A program made the translations under genes and the position numbers. DNA of 64,000 nucleotides, taken from NCBI RefSeq assembly GCF_000021985.1, contig NC_011901.1, positions 3,110,501 through 3,174,500 of the forward strand, read 5' to 3'. The notes beneath the pieces are model-generated. The model had not been told where the DNA came from, made no database searches, and was given only the letters and a program-made list of their open reading frames with translations. Positions 7,112-16,403 of this stretch are shown piece after piece. This DNA is from Thioalkalivibrio sulfidiphilus HL-EbGr7. GTDB taxonomy: Bacteria > Pseudomonadota > Gammaproteobacteria > Ectothiorhodospirales > Ectothiorhodospiraceae. How positions within the stretch are numbered: position 1 is the first letter of the stretch; every line of letters starts with the position of its first letter.

Positions 7112-9168
7112 GTGTACACGCGCCGTTCACTGTCCTGGCTGCTGGCCCCCCTGCTGGCGGTTCTCCTGGCCGGCTCCGCCAACGCCGCCACCACCCCCGA
7201 ATCCCGGCTCGAAGCACAACGGGCCCTGTTCAAGACCACCGAAGAGGCCCTCAACCGACGGGATCGGGACGCCTTCAGCAAGGGCCTCGAAGGGCTCGCC
7301 GACTACCCCCTGCAGCCCTATCTCCTGTTCGCAGATCTCGAATCACGCCTTTCCCGCGCCAGCGGCAAGGAAGTGCGCGAGTTCCTGAAGGCCCACGCCG
7401 ATACCCCCTACGCCGAACGCCTGCGCCATGCCTGGCTCAACCGCCTGGCCCGGGAAGAACGCTGGGCGGAACTGACCCGCGACTTCCACGCCGCCAGCGC
7501 CACCCCGACCCTCAGCTGCCTGCACAGGCAGGCCCTGCTCAACCTGGGCCACGACGACGAAGCACTGCGCGGCGTGGAACAGATCTGGCTCAGCGGCCGC
7601 TCCCTGCCCGATGCCTGCGACCCGGTGCTGGACGCCTGGCGCAAGGCAGGCCAACTCAGCACCGAACTGGCCTGGGGCCGCTTCAGCCTGGCCATGGAGG
7701 CCGGACAGCCGGGTCTGGCCCGCTACATCTCCCGCTACCTGCCCGAGGCCGAGCGCGCCTGGGCCCAGCGCTGGCTGGACCTCTACCGCCGGCCCGCCCA
7801 GGCAGGCCGGATGGAGTGGAAGGCCGGCGACCACCCCCGCGCCGCCGCCATGCTCGTCCACACCTGGACCCGTCTGGCCCGCCAGGAGCCGGAGCAGGCC
7901 CTGGAGATGTGGCAGCGTTACGGCCAGGCCCAGGAGCTGCCCGAGGCCGAGCGCCTGGCCGTGGAACGCACCCTCGCCCTGCGCCTGGTGCTGCGAACCG
8001 GCGCCGAAAGCCTCCCGCACCTGGCCGGCCTGCCCGCCGAGGTCTTCGATGCCCAGCTGCGGGAATGGCAGGTACGCGCCGCGCCAGCGCCGGTGACTGG
8101 CAGACCGTGCAGCAGGCCATCGCGGCCATGACCCCCGAACAGCGCGATGATCACGCCTGGCGCTACTGGCGCGCCCGGGCCCTGGAGGCCACGGGCCAGA
8201 GTGGCCAGGCCCGCGCCCTGTACGGCGCCCTGGCCGAGGAACGCAACTTCTACGGCTTCATGGCCGCGGACCGGGCCGGCCTGCCCTACCGCATCAGCCA
8301 CCGTCCCCTGGAGGTCCCCGCCGAGCGGCTCGACGGGCTGGCATCCCGGCCCGAACTGCAGCGGGTCCGGGAATGGGTGGCCCTGGAAAGGGGCCTCGAG
8401 GCACGCAGGGAATGGGAACGGGTGCTGGCCGGTCTGGACCGGGAGGACCTGAAGGCCGCAGCCCTGCTGGCCCACCGCTGGGACTGGCACGACCGGGCCA
8501 TCTTCGCCGCGGCCCGGGCCAATGAATTCGACGACATGGACCTGCGCTTCCCCCTGGCCCATGCCCGCCTGATGCTGGAACAGTCCGCCCGCCAGGGCAT
8601 CAACCCCGCCTGGGCCATGGCCGTGGCCCGCCAGGAAAGCGCCTTCATGGTGGACGCCCGCTCCCACGCCGGCGCCCTGGGCCTGATGCAGGTGATGCCC
8701 GACACCGGCCGTGCCATGGCCCGCCACGTGAACATGACCCTGCGCAATCCGAACGACCTGCTGGATCCCCGGGTGAACGTGCCCATCGGCACCTACTACC
8801 TGCGCCGCAACCTGGACCGCTTCGGCGGACACCCCATCCTCTCCACCGCCGCCTACAACGCCGGCGCCCACCGGGTGAGCGGCTGGCTGCCGAAAGAGGG
8901 TTCCATGGACGCGGACATCTGGGCCGAGCTGATCCCCTTCCCCGAGACCCGCGGCTACGTGCGCCGGGTGCTGGCCTACCAGGTAATCTACGAGATGCGC
9001 CTGGGCCTGCCACCCACCCGCATCAGCAGCCTGCTGCCCCCCATCACCGCCCAGTCGGACCTGGAGGCCTCGCGCCTGGCCCACAACGAGCGCTGGGACA
9101 ATGGGGGGCTGGCGGCCTTCACGCAGGTCTGCGATGCGCCGGGTTACGAAGAGATTCCTTGCTCCTGA
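7112..9168 (+). pseudogene. slt: Soluble lytic murein transglycosylase (Slt70-like) with a one-base frame break
   Basis: Periplasmic enzyme cleaving peptidoglycan glycan strands to 1,6-anhydro products. The GTG at 7112 follows GGAGG and starts a signal peptide ending near NAATT. The helical superhelix region fills the first two thirds. The catalytic lysozyme-like domain (about 8590-9000) shows RQESAF with the catalytic Glu, GALGLMQVMP and AAYNAGAHRVSGW. The reading frame changes near 8080-8092: the upstream frame runs on to a stop at 8131, while the correct downstream frame resumes at AGDWQTV. One lost base explains this. Restored length is about 685 residues. A sequencing error or recent mutation is likelier than programmed frameshifting, as no classic slippery site is visible. 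Confidence 0.85.
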
Positions 9169-9173
9169 GAACA

Positions 9174-9266
9174 GTGGCAAGTCTCAAGTGGCTAGTGGCT
9201 AGTGGCTAGTCGCAAGGAAAACCCGCAGTTGCCTTTCCTTGCCACTTGAGACTTGCCACTAGCCAC
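9174..9266. repeat. Palindromic heptad array of GTGGCWA / TWGCCAC words
   Basis: Left arm 9174-9215 holds six heptads of the pattern GTNNCWA, including three identical GTGGCTA units in a row. Right arm 9239-9266 holds four heptads of the inverse pattern. It sits between the slt stop and the globin stop, so it is the shared 3' region of two convergent genes. Confidence 0.93.
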
Positions 9267-9270
9267 TTCA

Positions 9271-9660
9271 TCAGCGCAGCTGATGATGCACCACGATCTG
9301 CCGCAGCCGCCCGGCAATGCCCTCCGCCATGAACACCCACTGCTCCGCCAGCCCCGGTTCCAGGTGCTCGGCGGTGGTGGCGCGGAAATGCTCCAGCCAG
9401 CGGTCGATGTCCGCGTCCTGAATCCCCAGCGGAAAGTGCTTGCCCACCATGTCCACCTGGGGCGGATGCTCCAGCCGCCCGCCCATGGCCGTGTACCAGA
9501 AATCCGAGATCCGGGCCTCGTGGCTGCTGAAGTCCTCGATATGGGCGAAGAAATGGCCCAGCTGCGCGTCGCTGCGCAGCTTGCCGTAGAAGGCATGGAT
9601 CACGGCCTTGATGCGCTCATGGCCGATCTTGTCGCACAGGGGCTGCAGGGTTCGTTTCAT
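9271..9660 (-). CDS. Truncated hemoglobin, group III-like
   Basis: Small globin of 129 residues on the minus strand. The segment FYGKLRSDAQLGHFF and the later KHFPLGIQDADIDRWLEHF pattern, which should contain the proximal heme histidine, resemble group III truncated hemoglobins. Roles in O2, NO or electron chemistry are known in the family but unproven here. The ATG at 9660 is chosen because the open frame upstream of it shows no globin-like sequence. The stop lies right at the edge of the heptad array at 9174-9266. Confidence 0.82.
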   Translation of the reverse strand: MKRTLQPLCDKIGHERIKAVIHAFYGKLRSDAQLGHFFAHIEDFSSHEARISDFWYTAMGGRLEHPPQVDMVGKHFPLGIQDADIDRWLEHFRATTAEHLEPGLAEQWVFMAEGIAGRLRQIVVHHQLR

Positions 9661-9885
9661 AAAAGTTGAGAGGCCAAGAATGAAGGATGAACCCCTAATT
9701 CTACCCCGTAGCAGCCCGGGTCTCTCTGCGAACCGACACCGCCAACCTGGACGGGTTTGCTCCAGGGCTTCCGGACGACTAAAGTCGATGTGAGAAACTG
9801 ATTGCATCAAGCACACCAGCCAACGAACTCCGTATCATCAGGGGTATTGTAGAATCAAACCATTCGGCACTTCTGGAGGCTTGGC

Positions 9886-10155
9886 ATGGGTACTTTGGCG
9901 CTTAACGCTGACGAACGCGTCGCATCGGTGGAATTCTCTGAAGACTACCTGACGGTCAGCCTAAAGGACGGGCGCAGGATTTCTGTACCCGTCGAATGGT
10001 ATCCGCGCCTTGCCCACGCGACAGCGCGTCAGCGCAACAACTGGAAGATCTGTGGCGGAGGCTACGGTATCCATTGGCCTGATCTGGACGAAGACCTCAG
10101 CACCGAGGGACTATTGCGAGGGGCGCCTTCGCCGAAAGCAGCGATTAGCCAATAA
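9886..10155 (+). CDS. DUF2442 domain protein
   Basis: Protein of 89 residues with the DUF2442 pattern: an alternating strand segment DYLTVSLKDGRRISVPVEWYPRL-like (about 20-42), then W-K-I-x-GGGYGIHWPDLDEDLS. A good RBS, GGAGG, lies about 11 bases before the ATG. DUF2442 genes often sit beside a DUF4160 gene in toxin-antitoxin-like pairs. No DUF4160 gene is visible in the 225 bases upstream, where I see no coding sequence. Confidence 0.8.
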   Translation: MGTLALNADERVASVEFSEDYLTVSLKDGRRISVPVEWYPRLAHATARQRNNWKICGGGYGIHWPDLDEDLSTEGLLRGAPSPKAAISQ

Positions 10156-10201
10156 ATAGTGAGGACATGGACTGGTACTATGTAAAAAATCAGCATACGG
10201 C

Positions 10202-10489
10202 ATGGGCCAATCTCAGCGGAAAGAATTGATCGCCATGATCGGCCTGCCGATCCTGACGCTGACCCTGTATCTGCTCTGGATCTGGCCATCCCCACGCAGC
10301 ACTTCCTTTTTCGTCGAACTGACCCCGTATCTCATCTGCCTGCTGACCGGGTTTCCTTTTGCCCTTGCGATCGGCAGGGCGGTACATCATCCGATCTTCA
10401 TTTCACTGCTTTACCTGGTCATCGGGCTGGTCGCCACCTACAGCTATGCCATCGCCTTTCTTTGCGCAGTCCGCGATATCTGCCTTTGA
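10202..10489 (+). CDS. Small three-helix membrane protein of unknown function
   Basis: Reads as 95 residues with three hydrophobic segments, roughly residues 12-29, 38-58 and 66-90, so an integral inner-membrane protein. I do not recognise the family. Base composition is lower in GC than the surroundings. It lies 46 bases after the DUF2442 gene and 77 before the kinase gene, all on the same strand. No strong RBS is seen, so the start is uncertain. Confidence 0.55.
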   Translation: MGQSQRKELIAMIGLPILTLTLYLLWIWPSPRSTSFFVELTPYLICLLTGFPFALAIGRAVHHPIFISLLYLVIGLVATYSYAIAFLCAVRDICL

Positions 10490-10566
10490 ACACTGGCGAT
10501 ACCGGGAAATCTTCAGGCACGATTGTTCTTCAAACTTCCGTCCTCGGGCTTCATCCTTTCTGACCC

Positions 10567-11436
10567 ATGTCTCTCGAATCCCTGATCACACAGTCCACCG
10601 GCAAAGCCTTTCGTCTTGCGGATGAACGCGCGACCGGCGGCGGCTGCATCAACCAGGCCGCCGTCCTCACCGGCACCGACGGGCGCCGCTTTTTCGTCAA
10701 GCGCAACAGCGCCCGGCTCTCGGATATGTTTGCCGCGGAGGCTGAGGGGCTGCTTGCGCTCGCCGAGTCGCAGGCCATCCGCGTGCCGCTGCCCGTGTGC
10801 CACGGGGTGGAGGGCGCCCAGAGCTTCCTGGTCATGGAACTGCTGGAACTGGGTGGACGCCTCGACCCTTCTGTCTTCGGCGAGCAGTTGGCACTGATGC
10901 ACCGGCACACCGCCGGGCGCTTCGGCTGGCACCGTGACAACACCATCGGCGCCACGCCCCAGGTGAACACCTGGCGGGAGGACTGGATCGGCTTCTGGCG
11001 CGAGCAGCGCCTGGGATTTCAGATCGACCTGGCCATGCAACGGGGCGGCGGCAGCGGTCTCCAGGATGCGGTGCGCAGGCTCATGGAGGCCCTGCCCGGC
11101 TTCTTTGACGGCTACAGCCCGGTGCCCTCGGTGCTGCACGGCGATCTGTGGAGCGGCAACTGGGACGCGGACCGGGAAGGCAACCCGGTGATCTATGATC
11201 CGGCGGTGTACTTCGGCGACCGGGAGACGGACCTGGCCATGACCGAGCTGTTCGGCGGCCCGGGGCAACGCTTCTACGACGCCTACCACGCCGTCTGGCC
11301 CATCGACCCGGGCTACCGGGTGCGCAAGGACCTCTACAACCTCTACCACCTGCTCAACCACTACAACCTGTTCGGCGGTGGCTACGCGGGTCAGTCGGAG
11401 CGGCTTGCCAGGCGCCTGCTCAGCGAAGCGCGGTGA
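10567..11436 (+). CDS. Fructosamine/ketosamine-3-kinase family protein
   Basis: Aminoglycoside-phosphotransferase fold kinase of 289 residues. Family members phosphorylate protein-bound fructosamines or ribulosamines for deglycation. Visible: the N-terminal GGCINQAAVL loop, an invariant lysine in FFVKRN, the catalytic loop HGDLWSGN, and DPAVYFGDRETDLAM containing the metal-binding aspartate and the family ExDLAM motif. Length is standard. The ATG at 10567 gives a typical N-terminus. It ends 23 bases before a palindromic repeat. Confidence 0.88.
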   Translation: MSLESLITQSTGKAFRLADERATGGGCINQAAVLTGTDGRRFFVKRNSARLSDMFAAEAEGLLALAESQAIRVPLPVCHGVEGAQSFLVMELLELGGRLDPSVFGEQLALMHRHTAGRFGWHRDNTIGATPQVNTWREDWIGFWREQRLGFQIDLAMQRGGGSGLQDAVRRLMEALPGFFDGYSPVPSVLHGDLWSGNWDADREGNPVIYDPAVYFGDRETDLAMTELFGGPGQRFYDAYHAVWPIDPGYRVRKDLYNLYHLLNHYNLFGGGYAGQSERLARRLLSEAR

Positions 11437-11459
11437 ACCGGCCGGGGTTCGAGGTGGCA

Positions 11460-11543
11460 CGCGGAGATCGCAGAGGCGCAAAGAGCGCAATGAGTTTTTG
11501 ATTCCCTTCTCTTTGCGTTCTCTGCGTCTCTGCGACCTCCGCG
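11460..11543. repeat. Palindromic 8/9-mer array, 4 + 4 units (GCAGAGGC / TCTCTGCG type)
   Basis: Left arm (11460-11494) has four units beginning GCGGAGATC, GCAGAGGC, GCAAAGAGC. Right arm (11509-11543) has four inverse units CTCTTTGCG, TTCTCTGCG, TCTCTGCG, ACCTCCGCG. Unit length alternates between 8 and 9. The centre is a T-rich spacer. It lies between two convergent genes, the kinase and the mechanosensitive channel. Confidence 0.93.
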
Positions 11544-11576
11544 TTCACATCACCAAACCGTCCTGATAAACGATGC

Positions 11577-14500
11577 TCAGGTCGCCTGCGGATCCGGCCT
11601 GGGCGGTTCCGGGTGCCCCTGACCCGCGCGCTTGGCCGGGGGCAGGTCGCGCACGTGGATGTCCATCTGCGGGTAGGCGATCTCGATGCCCTTGTCGCGG
11701 AACGACTTGATGATGCTCCGGTGCAGCTCACTGATGGTGATCAGCCGGTCCTTCATCGCATTGACGTAGACCCGCAGCTCGAAGCTCAGGGCGCTGTCAC
11801 CGAACTTCAGGAAAAACACGGTCGGCGCCGGCTCCTTGAGTACCAGCGGGCTCTCTTCGGCGATGGTCTTCAGGGTGCCCATCACCTCGTCCACGTCGGC
11901 ATCGTAGCTCACGCCCACCGGGATCACGATGCGGGTCATGGTGTCTGAGAGGGTCCAGTTGATCAGGCGCTCGGTGATGAAGTTCTTGTTGGGCACCACG
12001 ATCTCCCGGTTGTCCCAGTCGACGATGGTGGTGGCGCGGGTGCGGATGCGCGCCACGGTGCCGCTGTATTCACCGATGGTGATGGTGTCGCCGACGCGCA
12101 CCGGGCGTTCGAACAGCATGATGATGCCCGAGACGAAGTTGGCCACCACCTCCTGCAGGCCGAAGCCCAGGCCCAGGGTCAGGGCCGCGACCATCCACTG
12201 CAGCTCGCTCCAGCGCAGGCCCAGCAGGGAGAACACGCTGATCACCGCGATCACCGCCAGCACGTAGCGCAGCAGGGTGGTCACGGTGTAGCGGTCCGAG
12301 GCGTCCATCTGGGTGCTGCGCGAAAGCAGGATCTCCACCAGGCCCGGCAGGTTGCGCGCCGCCAGGGTGAAGATCACGCCCAGGAAGATCGCCAGCAGGA
12401 AGTCCTGCAGGCTCACGCGACTCAGGATCTCGGCATCACCCACGGCGATGGTGCGTGACCACAGGGTCACGCGCTCCAGCCAGGTGAGCGCGGGCAGGAT
12501 CTCCGCCCAGACCCACAACAGTCCGAGCACCAGGGCCGCGCCCGCGGTGACCCGCAGCAGCGAGCGGGTCTGCTGATTGATGTTTTCCAGGCTCAGATGG
12601 GGCTCGGGCATGTCGAGCACCGCGCCCTCGCCCACGGCCGCGCTGCCCTCCAGGGCCGCGGCCTTTTCCCGCTGTTCGCGCATGCGGCGCAGGACCAGTC
12701 GGGATTCGCTGAGCAGAAGCGCCCGCGTCGCGAAGCTGTAGCCCAGCCATACGGCGGCCACCACGATCACCGTGTTGATGGTGCGGTCCAGCAGCACCGC
12801 CACGGTGAGCAGGTAGCCGGCCAGGGTGAGGCCCATCAGCACCAGGGTGAACGCCGCCAGCGCGAAACGCACCAGGCGACGCCGGCGCTCCTGCTGCTCG
12901 GTCGCCTCGGACTCCGTCCTCGGTGCCAGCATCTGCCAGGCGAACAGGCCGGACAGGAAGGTCGTCGCCAGCAGACCGATGCGGCCGAACACATCGGGCA
13001 GCAGCTCGTTCGGGTGACCGAAGGTCAGGGCCAGGAACGCCGCCATGAGCAGCAACAGCGGCATGTACCAGGTCAGGTGCCGGCGCAGGCGGCGCACCAC
13101 CAGCGGGTCCCACTGGAAGTGGGCCATGCCGACGCCCTTGCTACTGGAGAACAGCAGGAACAGGTGACCCACCAGCCACCAGAGCGCGGCACCGAACAGC
13201 ACCACGGCCAACACCTCCACGCCCGGACCGATATCCGGCAGCTGCTGCAGGCGATAACCGGTGGAGGCCAGCAACACCGGCACGGGCAGGACGCGCAGCA
13301 GACTCCAGCCCACCGCCTGGAAGGTCAACCCCATGCGATCACTGAAGGGATGCGCGGTCTTCTCCGCGATCTGCGCCAGTTGCTGGTGGGTGCCGCGCCC
13401 GCCCAGGAACAGCAGCGCCGCCAGGAGCAGGGTCAGCAGGGTACCCACCGGTGCGCCGAAGATCACCGAGAACAGGGCGCTGTGGATCTCGCGCCAGGCA
13501 CCGGGGTCCAGCAGGATCAGCGTGGCCGGAAGAATGCGCTTGGCCCACTCCAGCCCGACGGGTTGATGGCTGGGCCACCAGAGCAGCGACTCGCGCAGGA
13601 CCTCGGTCAACTCGTCCACGCGCTCCACCACGGTGCGCAGCCGCAGCTCGGCATTGCGCAGCTGTTCGGTCAGCTGTTCATCGGATTGCAGCTCGATCTC
13701 GATCACCTGGCGCTGCAGGCGCAGGATCTCGAAGCGGGCACGGTCATCGATGAACACCGGCGCCGGCGCCGGCAGTGCGCGCAACTCGTCGCGCACGGTG
13801 ATATCGCGCAGCCGAGACTGGGCCAGCTCCCGCTCCAGATCGTGCAGCGTGAAACGCAGATCCGCGAGCTTGCGAACCCGCCGCTCCTCTTCCATGAGCA
13901 GGCCACCGAGCACATCGGTCAGGCCGCCGATCTCCAGGCGCTCACGGACGCCGGACAGGGTCTGGGTGAGGTCGGCCTCCAGCTGAGTGTAGCGCTCCCG
14001 CTCGACCTGCAGCGCACGCACACGGGACTGGACCTGGGCGATACGGTCGATGCGCTTGAGCAGGGCCTCGATCTCGGTGCTGAAGCGTTGCGCGGCCTCG
14101 GGTTCGCGCTCCGTCAGGCGCCGGATATCGTCACGCAGGGCGCGCAGTTCCTCACCGGAACGCTCCGCATACTCGGTGGACATCTGGGCGACGCGCTGGG
14201 CCAGCCACTGCACCTCGGTCTCCAGGACGCGCAGCTCAAGGCGCAGGATCTCCGTGCGTGGCGCGACCGTCTGCCCGTCCAGTTGCGCCGCGAGCAGGCG
14301 CGCCTCTGCCCGCCTCGCCTGGGCCTGCTCCCAGGCGGCCAGGGCATCTGAGAGTGCCGTTTCCTCCAGCGGCCCCCAAGGCATGGCCACAGGGCCGTCC
14401 GCGAGCCCCTGGCGCAGGCGCTCCAGCAGTTCCGCCTGGGTACGCGCCTGGGTGTCCAGGCGCTCCAGGGTCTGGCGCTTCTGTTCCTGCTCCAGCAACA

Positions 14501-15011
14501 CCTGGGCGCGACGCCGCTCCAGGGTCGCGATATCCGCCTCGATGGCGGACAGGCTGGTGTCGTCACCGGTGCGCGGCTGGGTGCCGAGCATCAGGGTGAT
14601 GCGCTGCACGGCCTCGTCGATGCGCTCTCCCGCTGAGCGGGCCAGTGCCGCCCGTTCCAGGGCGCCGCGCAGACGCTCGGCCCCTTCCGTCTCCAGGTCG
14701 ATGGCTGCCTGCCACATGCCACGCTCCGCGGAGTCCTCGGCCGTGGCCGCCATGCGCTCGGCAAAGCGCGACGCCGGACTGGCCTCCAGCCAGCCCTCTG
14801 CCTGGGTGGTGTCGATCATCTCCGCCATCTGCACCAGGCGCGGGCGGTTGTCCTGGAGCGTGGCGCGCAGCTCCAGCAGCTGCTGGGGCGAAACCGCCGG
14901 CATGGCAGGGCCAACGGCCCCGTTCATGTCCTGTGCCGTGGCGAACGCGAACCAGGGCAGCAGAACGGCTAGGATCAGGAGACGTTGCAAGGTCTTCGAC
15001 GGGAGGCGCAT
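11577..15011 (-). CDS. Large MscS-family mechanosensitive channel, MscK/KefA type
   Basis: Inner-membrane tension-gated channel with 1144 residues, the size of MscK. Order: signal peptide (about 1-27), a long periplasmic region with several coiled coils rich in Glu/Arg/Leu (to about 490), a multi-helix membrane section (about 510-930), and a C-terminal MscS domain (about 935-1125) recognisable by GLGFGLQEVVANFVSGI, FERPVRVGDTI and the beta-domain VPNKNFI. The tail after about 1125 is Pro-rich. In this family the channel releases solutes on hypo-osmotic shock. The ATG at 15011 starts the signal peptide. It is monocistronic, with repeat elements on both sides. Confidence 0.92.
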   Translation of the reverse strand: MRLPSKTLQRLLILAVLLPWFAFATAQDMNGAVGPAMPAVSPQQLLELRATLQDNRPRLVQMAEMIDTTQAEGWLEASPASRFAERMAATAEDSAERGMWQAAIDLETEGAERLRGALERAALARSAGERIDEAVQRITLMLGTQPRTGDDTSLSAIEADIATLERRRAQVLLEQEQKRQTLERLDTQARTQAELLERLRQGLADGPVAMPWGPLEETALSDALAAWEQAQARRAEARLLAAQLDGQTVAPRTEILRLELRVLETEVQWLAQRVAQMSTEYAERSGEELRALRDDIRRLTEREPEAAQRFSTEIEALLKRIDRIAQVQSRVRALQVERERYTQLEADLTQTLSGVRERLEIGGLTDVLGGLLMEEERRVRKLADLRFTLHDLERELAQSRLRDITVRDELRALPAPAPVFIDDRARFEILRLQRQVIEIELQSDEQLTEQLRNAELRLRTVVERVDELTEVLRESLLWWPSHQPVGLEWAKRILPATLILLDPGAWREIHSALFSVIFGAPVGTLLTLLLAALLFLGGRGTHQQLAQIAEKTAHPFSDRMGLTFQAVGWSLLRVLPVPVLLASTGYRLQQLPDIGPGVEVLAVVLFGAALWWLVGHLFLLFSSSKGVGMAHFQWDPLVVRRLRRHLTWYMPLLLLMAAFLALTFGHPNELLPDVFGRIGLLATTFLSGLFAWQMLAPRTESEATEQQERRRRLVRFALAAFTLVLMGLTLAGYLLTVAVLLDRTINTVIVVAAVWLGYSFATRALLLSESRLVLRRMREQREKAAALEGSAAVGEGAVLDMPEPHLSLENINQQTRSLLRVTAGAALVLGLLWVWAEILPALTWLERVTLWSRTIAVGDAEILSRVSLQDFLLAIFLGVIFTLAARNLPGLVEILLSRSTQMDASDRYTVTTLLRYVLAVIAVISVFSLLGLRWSELQWMVAALTLGLGFGLQEVVANFVSGIIMLFERPVRVGDTITIGEYSGTVARIRTRATTIVDWDNREIVVPNKNFITERLINWTLSDTMTRIVIPVGVSYDADVDEVMGTLKTIAEESPLVLKEPAPTVFFLKFGDSALSFELRVYVNAMKDRLITISELHRSIIKSFRDKGIEIAYPQMDIHVRDLPPAKRAGQGHPEPPRPDPQAT

Positions 15012-15227
15012 GTGAGGGTGGCGGCGTCAGGATTGGGGTGATCGGCCGATCGGATTCCCGGGGCGGAAAGGAGGAAGCGCTCATGGATCAATCGTGTGAT
15101 GAAGATCCATAGCATAGTCCGGCACAGATTGGCGCGAAATGCCCTCAGGCAGGCAATGTGATGGGGTCGTTGTCCTGGGGGCTATCAGGGCATGTGCCCC
15201 GCCAGCGCAGTCACTTGTCTTTGGCGG

Positions 15228-15272
15228 CGTCGTGCTGAATGAATCGCCGGGAGCGATTCATTCAGCACGACG
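15228..15272. repeat. Perfect 20-bp hairpin, 5-nt loop
   Basis: The arm CGTCGTGCTGAATGAATCGC (15228-15247) is exactly complementary to 15253-15272. There is no T run, so it is not a standard terminator. It is the only clear structure in the 310-bp gap between the channel gene's start and the dehydrogenase gene's stop; I see no gene there. It may be a single member of a dispersed palindrome family. Confidence 0.88.
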
Positions 15273-15321
15273 GGGTAAGGCGCATGGAAGCGCCGAACAA
15301 GCCTGACCTACGCCAGGGATC

Positions 15322-16203
15322 TTAAGTGCGGTCCGGCTTGCGCTGTTCCAGGCCGAGGTACAGGGCGGAGTAGTCTTCCTCGCCGTGCCCTGCGGCCATG
15401 ACCCGTTCCAGGTTCTCCCGCACCGGCGCCAGCAGGCCCGCGTCCACACCCGCCTCACGGGCAGCCAGGGCCACCAGGTTCACGTCCTTGAGCATGTGCT
15501 TCACGGGGAAGTTGGGGTTGGAGAAATCCGCCTTGAGCATGCGTTCCAGCTTCTTGTCAAAGGTGGGCGCATAGAGGGCGCTCTCGCGCAGCATGTCCAT
15601 GAACAGATCCACGGAGACCCCTTCGCGTCGGATCAGGGCGAGGCTCAGGGAGAAGGCGGTGGTGAGACTGGCGATCAGCTGGTTGAAGGCGAGCTTGAGC
15701 GCCGCCGCCTGGCCCACCCCGCCCACGTGCACCGGGTTCGGTCCGAAGGCAGTGAACACCTCTCGCCATTGCTCGAATGCCTCGGCCGAGTCCGCACCCA
15801 CCATGACCAGCAGGGTCGAGGCCCTGGCCTCCGGAATGCTGCCCAGCACCGGCGCCTCCAGGTACTCGCCGCCCGCCTCGACCACCGCATCGCGCAGGTC
15901 ACGGCTCTCGTTGGGCGCGATGGTGCCCATCTGGATCACCGTACGTCCGGCAAGCGCTGCGCGTGACGCGTCGGACAACAGGCTCGCCTCGATGGCCGCC
16001 CGGTCGCTGAGCATGAGCACCACCACCTCGGAGTCGGTCAGCACCCGGGCCGGCGAGTCGCACCACAGGGCGCCCGCTTCCAGCAGCGGCCGTGCCCGTT
16101 CACGGGTGCGGTTGTAGACCCGCAGTTCGTGCCCCGCGCGCAGCAGCGCCTCGCCCATGGGCACACCCATCAGCCCCGTGCCCAGCAGTCCGACCTTTGA
16201 CAT
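15322..16203 (-). CDS. NAD(P)-dependent beta-hydroxyacid dehydrogenase (HIBADH/GLYR family)
   Basis: Cytosolic oxidoreductase of 293 residues. The Rossmann motif GLLGTGLMGVPMG is at the N-terminus. The substrate-binding block is partly altered (LEAPVLGSIPEA). The catalytic-lysine region reads GVGQAAALKLAFNQL. Relatives reduce glyoxylate/succinic semialdehyde or oxidise 3-hydroxyisobutyrate or tartronate semialdehyde; the substrate here is not decided by sequence. The start at 16203 opens on the Rossmann strand. It appears to be a single-gene unit. Confidence 0.88.
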   Translation of the reverse strand: MSKVGLLGTGLMGVPMGEALLRAGHELRVYNRTRERARPLLEAGALWCDSPARVLTDSEVVVLMLSDRAAIEASLLSDASRAALAGRTVIQMGTIAPNESRDLRDAVVEAGGEYLEAPVLGSIPEARASTLLVMVGADSAEAFEQWREVFTAFGPNPVHVGGVGQAAALKLAFNQLIASLTTAFSLSLALIRREGVSVDLFMDMLRESALYAPTFDKKLERMLKADFSNPNFPVKHMLKDVNLVALAAREAGVDAGLLAPVRENLERVMAAGHGEEDYSALYLGLEQRKPDRT

Positions 16204-16230
16204 GTAGTTCCCCTAAAACCCGAAATACCT

Positions 16231-16403
16231 TGGTCCGCAAATGAACGCGAATAAACGCGAATTGATGCTCAAGCGCCGTGCCGCAAGGCCGGCAAAGATT
16301 TTGCCACGGACACAACGGAGTTATCTCAATGAAATGAGTTCAGGTCCTTGGGCGTTCGAATCTCTATCATTCCATTTGCGTTCATTCGCGTTCATTCGCG
16401 GAC
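16231..16403. repeat. Palindromic decamer array (GCGAATNAAC / GTTCATTCGC), 3 + 3 units
   Basis: Left arm from 16231 reads GGTCC followed by three 10-mers of the GCGAATAAAC type. Right arm ending near 16403 holds three inverse 10-mers, GTTCATTCGC twice in full, then GGACC. About 110 nt separate the arms, with no clear gene. The right arm supplies the rsmD stop codon and last residues. Confidence 0.9.

Noticed and set aside
8060-8131. Programmed ribosomal frameshift in slt
   Set aside because: No slippery heptamer or following structure typical of programmed shifting is visible; mutation or sequence error is simpler.
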